This document shows, piece by piece, positions 15,187 to 23,592 of a DNA stretch of 39,305 nt (position 1 is its first letter; each line of letters opens with the position of its first letter). Below the pieces are notes generated by a model, which searched no databases, was not told the DNA's origin, and was given only the letters and a program-made list of their open reading frames with translations. Source of the stretch: Candidatus Aminicenantota bacterium (GTDB taxonomy: Bacteria > Acidobacteriota > Aminicenantia > Aminicenantales > Aminicenantaceae); the NCBI GenBank assembly GCA_030612445.1, contig JAUWNW010000013.1, forward strand, positions 1 through 39,305. The letters are read 5' to 3'. A program made the translations under genes and the position numbers.

Positions 15187-17466
15187 ATGGAAAAATCAAA
15201 GGCAATAGAAGCAGTTGTGTTCGGGGTTGTACAAGGTGTCGGATTCAGGCCGTTTATTTACAGAACTGCCCGAAACCTTAAATATTCCGGCTGGGTAAAA
15301 AATATAGGTTTCGGAGTAGAAATCCATCTCGAATCGGAGACTCCCTGCGATTTTAATAACTTTATCAAAGCCCTCAAACATAACAAACCGCCTCTTGCCC
15401 GGATTGAAAAAATCGATATCCGTTCAGCCGCATGGTTTGGCTGTAGAGAATTCCATATCAAAAAAACCGGCAAAGGCCGTAGCTTTGTTTTTATATCTCC
15501 TGATATTTCCATTTGTGACAACTGCCACAAAGAGATGAATACCTCAACAGACCGCCGCTTCCTCTATCCTTTTATTAACTGCACTGACTGCGGACCGCGC
15601 TATACTATTGTCAACAGCCTTCCCTATGACAGAGAAAAAACCACTATGGCCGGATTCAAAATGTGCAGTAACTGTCAAAAGGAGTATTCCGACCCTATGG
15701 ACCGCAGATACCATGCCCAACCGATTGCCTGCCCGGCCTGTGGCCCCCAAGTGCCTCTGCTTAATACCTGCCCTGGAAACCCCATCTCCAGAGGCATAAA
15801 AACCGCCACTGAACTGCTTAAATCAGGCAATATACTGGCAGTTAAAGGACTCGGCGGCTTTCACCTCGTCTGCGACCCTTTTAATAAGGAAACAGTCCAG
15901 AAACTACGCAAAATCAAAGCACGAAATTACAAACCGCTGGCACTCATGGCCAAGGATATAAATGCCATTAAGAATTATGCTCATGTCAGCCCGGAAGAAA
16001 AAGAGCAACTCTGCTCTCCCCGCCGTCCGATCGTATTACTCAAGAAAAAAAACGACATTCCGGGAATAGCCCCCGGACTTAATGAACTGGGATTTATGCT
16101 GCCTTACACACCTCTTCATTATCTCTTACTTGAAGATATCGAACTTTTTATTGCCACCAGTTCCAATCTGAAAGATTCTCCTATTATGAAAGATGAGAAT
16201 GAAGGAGTTGGAAAACTATGTGATTATATCCTGACTCATGACCGCCCTATATCGATGAGGGCTGACGATTCGGTAATGAAGATCTTCAACAGCAGGCCGC
16301 TTTTTATCCGCCGTGCCCGAGGATATGTCCCCTATCCCCAGGCTGTCCCGGAGCAGCTTAAATATTCCGGTCAGATCCTAGCATTAGGCGGAGAATTAAA
16401 AGATACTATCTCAGTCTATAAAAACGGTTATGTAATCACCAGTCAATTCCTGGGCGACCTGGATGAATACCAGAATTTCAAATACTTTCAGGAGGCGATA
16501 GCTCACCTATCCCGACTTTTTGATATCAAGCCGGATGTCATTGTTTCAGACCTCCACCCTGACTTCCACACCACCAGATATGCTGAAAAGAGCGGACTGC
16601 CTCATTTACAAGTCCAGCACCACTTTGCCCATATACTTGCTCCTATGCTTGAGCATAATATTGCCCGGAAAGAAAAAGTCCTAGGGATTGCTCTGGATGG
16701 ATTCGGATATGGGAATGATGGTACAGCCTGGGGAGGAGAGTTCCTTCTGGCCGACTACAGCGGATATGAACGCTTCGCCCACTTTGAGTATCTGCCGCTT
16801 CCCGGAGGGGACTTGGCTGCAAAACAACCATGGCGAATGTCACTTGCCTATCTCTATAATATATTCGGGCGCGATCTTCCCGCGCTTGCCTCTTTGATGA
16901 AAATCAGTCCGGATAAAATAAAAGGTGTTATCAGGATGATAGAACAGAAGCTGTGCTGTCCCCAGTCATCCAGCTGCGGGAGGCTTTTTGATGCTGTCTC
17001 ATTTCTGGCCGGCCTGGCTCCAATTGAAGTTGAGTTTGAAGCTCAGGCACCCATGTTATTGGAATCCTGTGCTGACTCCAAAATAAATCACGGATATGAA
17101 TTTGAACTTTCCCGCAGTTCAGAAAAGGACAGTTTTAAAGGGCCTTATATTGTATCCTTTAGCAAAACCATAAAAGCAATAGTTAAAGATATCGAAAATC
17201 AAATGTCTATTTCTGAGCTCTCGGCAAAATTTCATAATACTCTAGCAGACATTATTGTTGCTGTTGCTATAAAATGTCGGCAGGAGCATAATATTAATAC
17301 TGTTGTGCTTTCAGGTGGGGTTTTTCTTAATAAATTTCTAGTCCAGGCAGCATTCAAGCAGCTTGAAAAACAGGATTTTCACATTCTGCGCCCAGTCCTA
17401 TATTCCCCAAATGACGAGTCGATTTCCCTTGGCCAAATTGCTTTTGCTTTAGAGCAAAAAGCTTAA
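15187..17466 (+). CDS. hypF: [NiFe]-hydrogenase maturation carbamoyltransferase HypF
   Basis: A 759-residue, full-length HypF, which makes the thiocarbamate on HypE that becomes the CN ligands of [NiFe] hydrogenases. Domains in order: acylphosphatase (about 7-95, VVQGVGFRPFIYR), two zinc-finger units (CDNCHKEM...CTDCGPRYT and CSNCQKEY...CPACGP, about 108-185), a YrdC-like domain (about 205-380, LAVKGLGGFHLVCD), and a Kae1-like domain (about 390-755, with HHFAHILAPMLEH and the ending VVLSGGVFLNK). No hypABCDE or hydrogenase gene is in the window. There is no Shine-Dalgarno; the upstream region is the structured repeat A, so its promoter is in the repeat or upstream. Confidence 0.95.
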   Translation: MEKSKAIEAVVFGVVQGVGFRPFIYRTARNLKYSGWVKNIGFGVEIHLESETPCDFNNFIKALKHNKPPLARIEKIDIRSAAWFGCREFHIKKTGKGRSFVFISPDISICDNCHKEMNTSTDRRFLYPFINCTDCGPRYTIVNSLPYDREKTTMAGFKMCSNCQKEYSDPMDRRYHAQPIACPACGPQVPLLNTCPGNPISRGIKTATELLKSGNILAVKGLGGFHLVCDPFNKETVQKLRKIKARNYKPLALMAKDINAIKNYAHVSPEEKEQLCSPRRPIVLLKKKNDIPGIAPGLNELGFMLPYTPLHYLLLEDIELFIATSSNLKDSPIMKDENEGVGKLCDYILTHDRPISMRADDSVMKIFNSRPLFIRRARGYVPYPQAVPEQLKYSGQILALGGELKDTISVYKNGYVITSQFLGDLDEYQNFKYFQEAIAHLSRLFDIKPDVIVSDLHPDFHTTRYAEKSGLPHLQVQHHFAHILAPMLEHNIARKEKVLGIALDGFGYGNDGTAWGGEFLLADYSGYERFAHFEYLPLPGGDLAAKQPWRMSLAYLYNIFGRDLPALASLMKISPDKIKGVIRMIEQKLCCPQSSSCGRLFDAVSFLAGLAPIEVEFEAQAPMLLESCADSKINHGYEFELSRSSEKDSFKGPYIVSFSKTIKAIVKDIENQMSISELSAKFHNTLADIIVAVAIKCRQEHNINTVVLSGGVFLNKFLVQAAFKQLEKQDFHILRPVLYSPNDESISLGQIAFALEQKA

Positions 17467-17480
17467 CCCCAACCTGCCTT

Positions 17481-18326
17481 CTAATATTTTTCGAGGCGGA
17501 TTTTTATTCCACCCAAAAAAGAAATTATAACATTTATAAGAACAGCATTTATCAACCCTAATATTCCCAGACAGACAAAACCTGCCGCACCACCGAACAA
17601 GCCAAAAACAATTCCGCCTGGAAGCTGACCGTGGATAGATTTTAAGAAATTCGGCAGATTTTCTACCACTTCCGGAAATATGCTTGAAATGCCTATAAAG
17701 ACACCTCCAATAGCTCCTAAAATCAACCCAGAAATTCCAAAAAATAACATTAAAGAACTAGGACTTACAAAACGCAGAACAAAGTTTAAGCCGCCATCAT
17801 CTGCTAGTGCCTCTTCTTCCTCCTTTATCTCTGAATCCAAGTGGACAAACTTTTGCCACGTTGAATTTTCAGCTTCAGTCTTCAGCCCTTCTTTTTTTTT
17901 CCTTATGTTAAAATCGGCCGGTTTCTTAGGAGTTGAGCCCATATCCAATTCTTCATTACACTCAGGACAAAACTGAGTAGGTGAATTCAATTTGTAGCCG
18001 CATTTCGGGCAGGAGTACTCTCCTCCCTCCAGATTCCCTCCGCAGTAATCGCACATATCATTCTCAAGTTCATTCTCATATCCACAATAAATACAAATAG
18101 CTTTTCCCTCCTGCAAAGAAGGCGGTTTTGATTCGACCCATTTTTTCCCATCATAACAGTACCACTTCCCTGTCCGCGCCCCGATAGTCCAGCATTTTCC
18201 CTTCTTATCATCCACCCTCAGCTTTTTTAATCTGTCTTTAAACTCGCGGTCAGATATTTTTCCTTGGGTAAATTTTCTTTTTAAGCTCTTAAATTCGCTT
18301 TCGACTTCTCTGAATATATTTGGCAT
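17481..18326 (-). CDS. Zinc-ribbon membrane protein with short N-terminal helical domain
   Basis: A 281-residue protein that I cannot assign to a named family. Residues about 5-35 form an SHOCT-like helical module (FKSLKRKFTQGKISDREFKD), followed by a small aromatic domain containing CWTIGARTGKWYCYDGKKW. Two or three zinc ribbons follow: CIYCGYENELENDMCDYCGG and CPKCGYKLNSPTQFCPEC. A Lys/Glu-rich linker leads to three predicted membrane segments in the last 100 residues (SSLMLFFGISGLILGAIGG; GIVFGLFGGAAGFVCLGIL; INAVLINVIISFLGGI). A consensus promoter places the transcript start only about 3 nt before the ATG, so the mRNA is probably leaderless. Confidence 0.75.
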   Translation of the reverse strand: MPNIFREVESEFKSLKRKFTQGKISDREFKDRLKKLRVDDKKGKCWTIGARTGKWYCYDGKKWVESKPPSLQEGKAICIYCGYENELENDMCDYCGGNLEGGEYSCPKCGYKLNSPTQFCPECNEELDMGSTPKKPADFNIRKKKEGLKTEAENSTWQKFVHLDSEIKEEEEALADDGGLNFVLRFVSPSSLMLFFGISGLILGAIGGVFIGISSIFPEVVENLPNFLKSIHGQLPGGIVFGLFGGAAGFVCLGILGLINAVLINVIISFLGGIKIRLEKY

Positions 18327-18335
18327 TAGATACTC

Positions 18336-18364
18336 ATTATATGCTAGAAAATATCAATTCACAA
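18336..18364 (-). promoter_or_regulatory. Promoter of the zinc-ribbon gene, nearly leaderless
   Basis: Minus strand: TTGTGA (18359-18364), a 17-bp spacer and TATAAT (18336-18341). Only 9 nt separate TATAAT from the ATG (18324-18326), and there is no Shine-Dalgarno. Confidence 0.75.
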
Positions 18365-18558
18365 GATATCAAAATCATCATTAATTTTTTCACAAAAACT
18401 GTGGAAAAATTGTGGATAAACACCATCATATTTAACTCTATTTGCAGAAATTTCTGGGACATGCAACATATTGCACACTATTTGGTCACTACCTATATCT
18501 CTTTTGTTTTCAATAACTTACAGGAAGGTGTTGAAAATAAAGAAATTGCATTATTTAT
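18365..18558. other. Gene-free stretch between the zinc-ribbon promoter and repeat copy B
   Basis: AT-rich; no coding appearance. It contains TGTGGATAA at 18411-18419 (complement of the DnaA box TTATCCACA) and a near copy TGTGGAAAA at 18400-18408. Two boxes alone do not make an origin. Confidence 0.4.
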
Positions 18559-18819
18559 TACCTGGATTATTCACGAGCCGAGGTTGCCGTAAATGCGAGG
18601 CACAATAGATGCAGCTGTGGACTACTCCACCGCAAATCCATTGAAACGAAGCAGATGCAGTAATATCTACTCGCTCGTAGAGTAAAAAATGTCGATTATA
18701 AATAGAGATTACATCGAAAACGAAGTAGGTAATTGTAATGCGGGAACTCCAGAATGTTAAATAGTGACCTAAAAAGAATTATCATACGTATCGACATTTT
18801 TTATGAATAGTCCAGGTTA
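18559..18819 (+). repeat. Structured repeat, copy B
   Basis: A 261-bp element: starts TACCTGGATTATTCACGAG and ends TGAATAGTCCAGGTTA. The inner arm is AAAAAATGTCGAT (18684-18696) with ATCGACATTTTTT (18790-18802), perfectly paired although one base pair differs from copy A on both sides (G-C replaced by T-A). The central stem CAATAGAT/ATCCATTG also replaces the copy A stem with different but mostly paired bases. The conserved CTGTGGA loop is kept. Its last three bases are the stop codon of the site-2 protease gene on the other strand. Confidence 0.9.
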
Positions 18820-19788
18820 GATAAATTGCCCTATTATTTCAAACAAATTATACCCTTGAATCGGCTTCGGAATGAACGAAACGATAAAAATAATAATGAT
18901 TGCAATCCCCAGGATTATCCTACCTTGAGACATTTGACTCTCCTCATCTAAGACAGGGGGATGTTTAAATCCTAAAAAACTGATCAGAAGAGCCCAAACA
19001 AACCAGCCGACCCAGAAGAATATTCCCATAACTATAAATGCAATTAATATCCAAGGAGCAAGTTTTCGGGACCTTGGGCCTAAAAAAGCATACAGAATAT
19101 GTCCGCCATCAAGCTGACCTATAGGGAAAAGATTAAGAGCCGTGACTAAGACCCCAACCCACCCCGCAAAAGCAATCGGATGGACAACAATATCATAACC
19201 AGCCGGGATATCTTTTAAAAAGAGAACCACAGCCTGCTTCACAAGCAGAGAATCTCCAAAAATAATACTTCCCTCACTTGGAAGCGCAGGAACGATTTTA
19301 GAAAGAGATATTCCATAAAAAATCGCTGGAAGAGCAAGTACAAACCCGGCCAGCGGTCCGGCTGCTCCAATATCAAAAAGCTGGTGCTTCCGGGTTATTG
19401 GAGATTTAATTTTAATAAATGCCCCCATAGTACCAATTAAAGTGGGAGCAGGAATAAAAAACGGAAGAGTAGCATCAATACGATAATAACGGCAGGTGAG
19501 GTAATGACCCATTTCGTGGGCAAGTAAAATAGCTATCAATACTATTGCATAGATAAGGCTGAGGGAAATGACCTTAGGGTCCAAGAAAATCTTGGGACTA
19601 ATAACTAACTCCTCTCCTCTGCTTATCGATTCTGCGTATAAATAACTCAAACTCCAGGAGATACCAACGAAAAATGCGGAAAAACCGGTTGCAGCAAAGA
19701 GCAGCATATTCAACCAGGTTCTTTTTGTGTCAAAAAAAGACCTTTTTACAGGAACCGGGTGGGGAAAATCAGTGGATTTATTCTGCAT
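18817..19788 (-). CDS. Site-2 protease family (M50) membrane metalloprotease
   Basis: A 323-residue polytopic membrane protease that cuts substrates within the membrane. The first zinc motif is His91-Glu92-x2-His95 (AHEMGH) and the third ligand lies in NLFPIGQLDGGHILYAFLG; both are intact. About seven membrane segments are visible. No PDZ domain is seen, so it belongs to the short type related to plant EGY and archaeal proteins rather than RseP. The start has no Shine-Dalgarno and lies 16 bp beyond the ferredoxin terminator, so the true start could be slightly downstream (Met28). The stop TAA is the outermost triplet of repeat copy B, which suggests the insertion reset the C-terminus. Confidence 0.9.
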   Translation of the reverse strand: MQNKSTDFPHPVPVKRSFFDTKRTWLNMLLFAATGFSAFFVGISWSLSYLYAESISRGEELVISPKIFLDPKVISLSLIYAIVLIAILLAHEMGHYLTCRYYRIDATLPFFIPAPTLIGTMGAFIKIKSPITRKHQLFDIGAAGPLAGFVLALPAIFYGISLSKIVPALPSEGSIIFGDSLLVKQAVVLFLKDIPAGYDIVVHPIAFAGWVGVLVTALNLFPIGQLDGGHILYAFLGPRSRKLAPWILIAFIVMGIFFWVGWFVWALLISFLGFKHPPVLDEESQMSQGRIILGIAIIIIFIVSFIPKPIQGYNLFEIIGQFI

Positions 19789-19803
19789 TAAAATCTATAC
19801 ACT

Positions 19804-19837
19804 AAAAAAAATAGGAGTGACTTTCATCACTCCTATT
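19804..19837 (-). terminator. Strong intrinsic terminator after the ferredoxin gene
   Basis: Minus strand: AATAGGAGTGA, loop TGAAAG, TCACTCCTATT, followed by a T run (perfect 11-bp stem). It ends 15 bp before the site-2 protease start codon. Confidence 0.88.
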
Positions 19838-19870
19838 AATACCTAAAGTTAAAAAACCTTACAGTTTTTA

Positions 19871-20352
<482 letters not shown>

Positions 20353-20409
20353 GGTATCTAAAATTAACAGTTTATTATAATCGATTATATTTATTTTTCA
20401 AGAGATAAT

Positions 20410-21066
20410 CTATTTTTTATCCTCAAGCTTTTGAACTGCCTGAGTAGCTTCATAGCCGTAGTAGGTCTGGGGGAAATCATCTTTTATTTTATTATAGATC
20501 ATAAGAGCCTGTTCTATCTCCCCTTTCTTCTCATAGATCTCTGCCATGTTAAACATCACAGCATCCAAAGCATAATCTGCAGGATCTTCCTCTTCTATTT
20601 TTTGATAGATCTCAAGAGCTTTGTCATATTCTTTCTTCATAGAATGAATCTGAGCTTTTAGGTGCTGCCCTTGATAAAAAATAATATCTTTTCTGCTCTC
20701 CGGGATCTTATCAAGAAATGCCATAGCCTTATCAAAATCACTCTTCTCGATGGAAAATACGGCTGCATTAATATATGCTAAACGAGTAAATTTACCAGTT
20801 CCACCCAGTTCCTCCAGTTCAGCAAGTTTCTCCGGATTGTCCTGTAATGCTTCAGTCACTTGGATAATATTGCCGAGGAGCAGGCTTTCCTTTTTAATAT
20901 TTTTTGATTGGATATATTTAACTCCCAAAAATATCAGAAAAATTACTACCAGGCCGGCTATCCCATATAAAAACCGTGTAACATGCTTTTTAATAAAATG
21001 GATTGATTTATTAACAAATGTAATAAATTCATCACCTTTTAAACGTTTTTTGAGCTTTTTCTTCAT
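20410..21066 (-). CDS. Membrane-anchored TPR protein, YfgM-like
   Basis: A 218-residue protein with a basic cytoplasmic N-terminus (KKKLKKRLKGDEF), one membrane segment (FLYGIAGLVVIFLIFLGVKY, about 33-52) and a periplasmic domain of tetratricopeptide repeats (for example YDKALEIYQKIEEEDP and EIEQALMIYNKIKDDFPQ). This layout matches YfgM, an ancillary periplasmic chaperone at the Sec translocon; length and order agree, but sequence evidence is general TPR only. The Shine-Dalgarno-like AGGAG lies close to the ATG. It is followed by repeat copy C and then the ferredoxin gene on the same strand. Confidence 0.8.
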   Translation of the reverse strand: MKKKLKKRLKGDEFITFVNKSIHFIKKHVTRFLYGIAGLVVIFLIFLGVKYIQSKNIKKESLLLGNIIQVTEALQDNPEKLAELEELGGTGKFTRLAYINAAVFSIEKSDFDKAMAFLDKIPESRKDIIFYQGQHLKAQIHSMKKEYDKALEIYQKIEEEDPADYALDAVMFNMAEIYEKKGEIEQALMIYNKIKDDFPQTYYGYEATQAVQKLEDKK

Positions 21067-21144
21067 CGGAAACTCCTATCTCAATCTACATCAGGCCCTT
21101 TTTTTAACATAAAGCGAAAAAAAGAGCAACTATAAGAGGGGTAG

Positions 21145-21219
21145 CACGCCTGGCCGGACTCGAACCGGCGACACATGGATTAGGAATCCATTGCTCTGTC
21201 CATACTGAGCTACAGGCGT
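21145..21219 (-). tRNA. tRNA-Arg (anticodon CCT)
   Basis: A 75-nt cloverleaf: acceptor ACGCCTG/CAGGCGT, D arm GCTC/GAGC, anticodon stem ATGGA/TCCAT with loop TTCCTAA (anticodon CCT, reading AGG), T arm GCCGG-TTCGAGT-CCGGC, discriminator G, no encoded CCA. It has its own promoter at 21250-21279. Confidence 0.96.
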
Positions 21220-21249
21220 ACTTAATTATGCAGCAAGTTTCTCGGCAGT

Positions 21250-21279
21250 AGTTTAGCAGAGAAAGCCGGTTAAATGCAA
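21250..21279 (-). promoter_or_regulatory. Promoter of tRNA-Arg(CCT)
   Basis: Minus strand: TTGCAT (21274-21279), an 18-bp spacer and TAAACT (21250-21255), about 30 bp before the mature tRNA 5' end. Confidence 0.55.
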
Positions 21280-21310
21280 TGGACTTTATTACAAGACTAC
21301 CTCCTGGTCT

Positions 21311-22756
21311 TTACCTAGAAATTAGGCTTTTTAGGCGGGCAAGGATGGATTTTTTACTGACGCTCTCTGCTATATCCTGGGCGGAAAGCTCTTTTATCTT
21401 CTTTAAAAACTTCTGGTTTTTCTTATTCCTCCTGCTTACAAGGTCAGCCATCACTTCAGCCAGAGCCGGATTCCGTTCCAGAAGAAGGGCAAAATCAACA
21501 GCATTTATTTCCAGAAGTTCAGAGTCTATATCAATAATTCCAGTTGCTGTCCTGGGCATACCTGTAAACAGCGACATCTCACCAAAAAGCCGGTATGGTT
21601 CCACTTTAAAATTCGAAGAATATTTTTTTCCCTTTTCCTCGTAGATTATCTCTCCGTTTATCCTGCCGCTTATAACAATATAGCAACTTGCACCCTTTTC
21701 TCCCTGCCGACAAACTACTTCTCCAGGTGCAAATCGAAGGCAGCGCACAGTCCGGGCCAGCTCGCCCACTTCCTCTTCTGCAACCAAGAGCTCCCCTTCC
21801 TGATAGCGGAGGAAATTCGAGTTTAACAGACTGTGAAAAAGCCTTTCCTGTTTGGCTGCTATTTCGGGTATTCCTTGTTTAGCTTTGATTGACTCCACAA
21901 CGTCCTTCATCTTATCACTGAGAGGAACAGGTATTTCGAGATTGCGTCGTTTAAACTGGAACCAGATATTTCTTCCTACATGCGCCATGATCTGATACTT
22001 ATGGACAAAGTCACTTATCCAAAATCTCACCCTGTATGTAGTTCCCAAGTCTCCATGCTCCAGTAAATGGGCTTCCGGAGCGGGGCGTTCAAGCACTGAC
22101 GGGACATCAGCCGCAGCCTCACACAGGGCCGCAAACACCTCTGTCGGGGCAGAATTATAACCAGCCTTAACCGGAATAGTAAGGGCGGTTTTTTTGTTTG
22201 GATAAGAAAAATTAGTGATCTTCTCAGATGCCATAGTATTGTTGGGAATAACCACAATATTAGAATCTCGATTGAAGATCCTCGTCTCCCGCCAGTTAGT
22301 GTCTATCACCACTCCCTCTTCTGAAGCGACTTCGATCCAATCACCTTTTCCAAACGACTTGGTAAAATGCAGAGACAGGCCTGAGAGAAGATTGCTGAGC
22401 ACTCCCTGTAAAGCCAGCCCAATGATCATAGTAAGAAGCGCTGAGGTAGCCAGAAAAGGGGTTATATTAATGCTTAGAACCCCTTTTAATATAACAAACA
22501 AGGCAGACAGATAGAGGATAGCCATAGTGATCGTATGCAAGACTCTTGGCATGGGGAACTGGACTTTACGCCTTGCATACCAGACATGCAGCAAAGCATC
22601 ACCCAGGCGAATGACAAAAACAACAAGGAAAAACCAGAAAGCAGCATTCAGATATGGATATGTTTTTTCTCCTTTAAATAGTACTTCCCGTACTGAATTG
22701 ATCTTTAGCCCCAGAGTAATGAGAAGAAAAACCATTGGAAAAAATAAACGTTTCAT
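21311..22756 (-). CDS. MscS-type mechanosensitive channel with C-terminal cyclic-nucleotide-binding domain
   Basis: A 481-residue fusion. Three or four membrane segments (about 5-125) lead into the pore helix and MscS beta domain (LALQGVLSNLLSGLSLHF, then GDWIEV and VVIPNN, about 110-190), followed by the MscS C-terminal region to about 290. A cNMP-binding domain covers about 335-450 with FAPGEVVCRQGEKGASCYIV and the phosphate-binding cassette FGEMSLFTGMPRTATG, in which the Glu and Arg that hold the cyclic phosphate are present. The channel is therefore likely gated or tuned by cAMP/cGMP. Its start overlaps the MBL-fold gene by 4 bp, and that gene overlaps an adenylate cyclase, so ligand production is encoded in the same operon. 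Confidence 0.92.
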   Translation of the reverse strand: MKRLFFPMVFLLITLGLKINSVREVLFKGEKTYPYLNAAFWFFLVVFVIRLGDALLHVWYARRKVQFPMPRVLHTITMAILYLSALFVILKGVLSINITPFLATSALLTMIIGLALQGVLSNLLSGLSLHFTKSFGKGDWIEVASEEGVVIDTNWRETRIFNRDSNIVVIPNNTMASEKITNFSYPNKKTALTIPVKAGYNSAPTEVFAALCEAAADVPSVLERPAPEAHLLEHGDLGTTYRVRFWISDFVHKYQIMAHVGRNIWFQFKRRNLEIPVPLSDKMKDVVESIKAKQGIPEIAAKQERLFHSLLNSNFLRYQEGELLVAEEEVGELARTVRCLRFAPGEVVCRQGEKGASCYIVISGRINGEIIYEEKGKKYSSNFKVEPYRLFGEMSLFTGMPRTATGIIDIDSELLEINAVDFALLLERNPALAEVMADLVSRRNKKNQKFLKKIKELSAQDIAESVSKKSILARLKSLISR

Positions 22757-23592
22757 TTTATCTGATCCTTTTTACCTGCGGCAAAAGTCTGGGTAAATTT
22801 TTCCCTGGCAGAAAGAATAATCCCGTCAATTTTTTGGTCATCATAATTAGGATTGAAGTGAGAAAGGAAAAGGCTTTTTACTCCAGCTTCAGCGGCCAGC
22901 TCAGTCCCAGCAAGCCAAGTGCTGTGTCCCCATCCTTTTCTATCTAAATAGTCTTCTGGAGTAAAGGTGGCGTCATACACTAATATGTCTGCTTTCCTGG
23001 AGAAAGCAGCCAATTCTTTATCTACACCTTTTTCAGGATGTTCGGTATCAGTGGAAAATACCAGGGTTTTTCCTTCAAATTTAAACCTATAAGCAAGACA
23101 ACCCTGAGGATGATTAAGTGGAAAAGAATCAATTTCGACACTACCAATACTGAAAGTGTCAGCCGGTATCTTACGAATTATTTTTTTAGAAAGAGTATCT
23201 TGAAAATCTAGAGGAAAATATTTTTCTGCCATAAGGCCGCTTAAATACTTCCTTGTCTCCTTATGAGGCAAAGGGGAATAAAAAGTTATCGTGGTATCCG
23301 CTGAATATAATAGCGGGAAAAATGGCAAGCCCATAATATGATCCAAGTGAAAATGGGTAAAAAACAGATGGATATCACACGGCTTATCTTTTTCTTCATT
23401 TTCAAGCTGTCTGCCCATCTCTATTATCCCAGTCCCGGCATCGATTACAATCCTTTCCTTTTGAGGGATATGCAAAGATGAACACATAGTGTTGCCGCTG
23501 TATTTATTTTTTTTTGGGTCTGAAACCGGAGCCGTTCCTCTTGAGCCCCAGGAAATAAAGGGGAACTGTCCTTTTGTTGTATTTTTTCTCAT
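22753..23592 (-). CDS. MBL-fold metallo-hydrolase, possible cyclic-nucleotide phosphodiesterase
   Basis: A 279-residue metallo-beta-lactamase-fold protein. The start SWGSRGTAPVSDPK...YSGNT resembles the 'WGxRGS/T...GGNTSC' opening of the PhnP/class II-phosphodiesterase-like branch. Metal ligands are THFHLDH (His80, His82, Asp84, His85), an STDTEH motif near 165-170, and SHFNPN near 245. This branch includes cyclic phosphodiesterases and RNase Z-like enzymes. Because the gene is wedged between a class III cyclase and a cNMP-gated channel with 4-bp overlaps on both sides, hydrolysis of the cyclase product is the best guess. This is inferred from context; no substrate-specific residue proves it. 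Confidence 0.8.
   Translation of the reverse strand: MRKNTTKGQFPFISWGSRGTAPVSDPKKNKYSGNTMCSSLHIPQKERIVIDAGTGIIEMGRQLENEEKDKPCDIHLFFTHFHLDHIMGLPFFPLLYSADTTITFYSPLPHKETRKYLSGLMAEKYFPLDFQDTLSKKIIRKIPADTFSIGSVEIDSFPLNHPQGCLAYRFKFEGKTLVFSTDTEHPEKGVDKELAAFSRKADILVYDATFTPEDYLDRKGWGHSTWLAGTELAAEAGVKSLFLSHFNPNYDDQKIDGIILSAREKFTQTFAAGKKDQIK

Noticed and set aside
18400-18419. Two DnaA-box-like sites (TGTGGAAAA, TGTGGATAA) near the zinc-ribbon promoter
   Set aside because: Only two boxes, no dnaA/dnaN/gid genes and no AT-rich unwinding array; chance occurrence is likely.
18320-18592. Open frame of about 90 codons on the plus strand
   Set aside because: It covers a promoter, AT-rich spacer and the start of repeat B, and has no family resemblance or Shine-Dalgarno.
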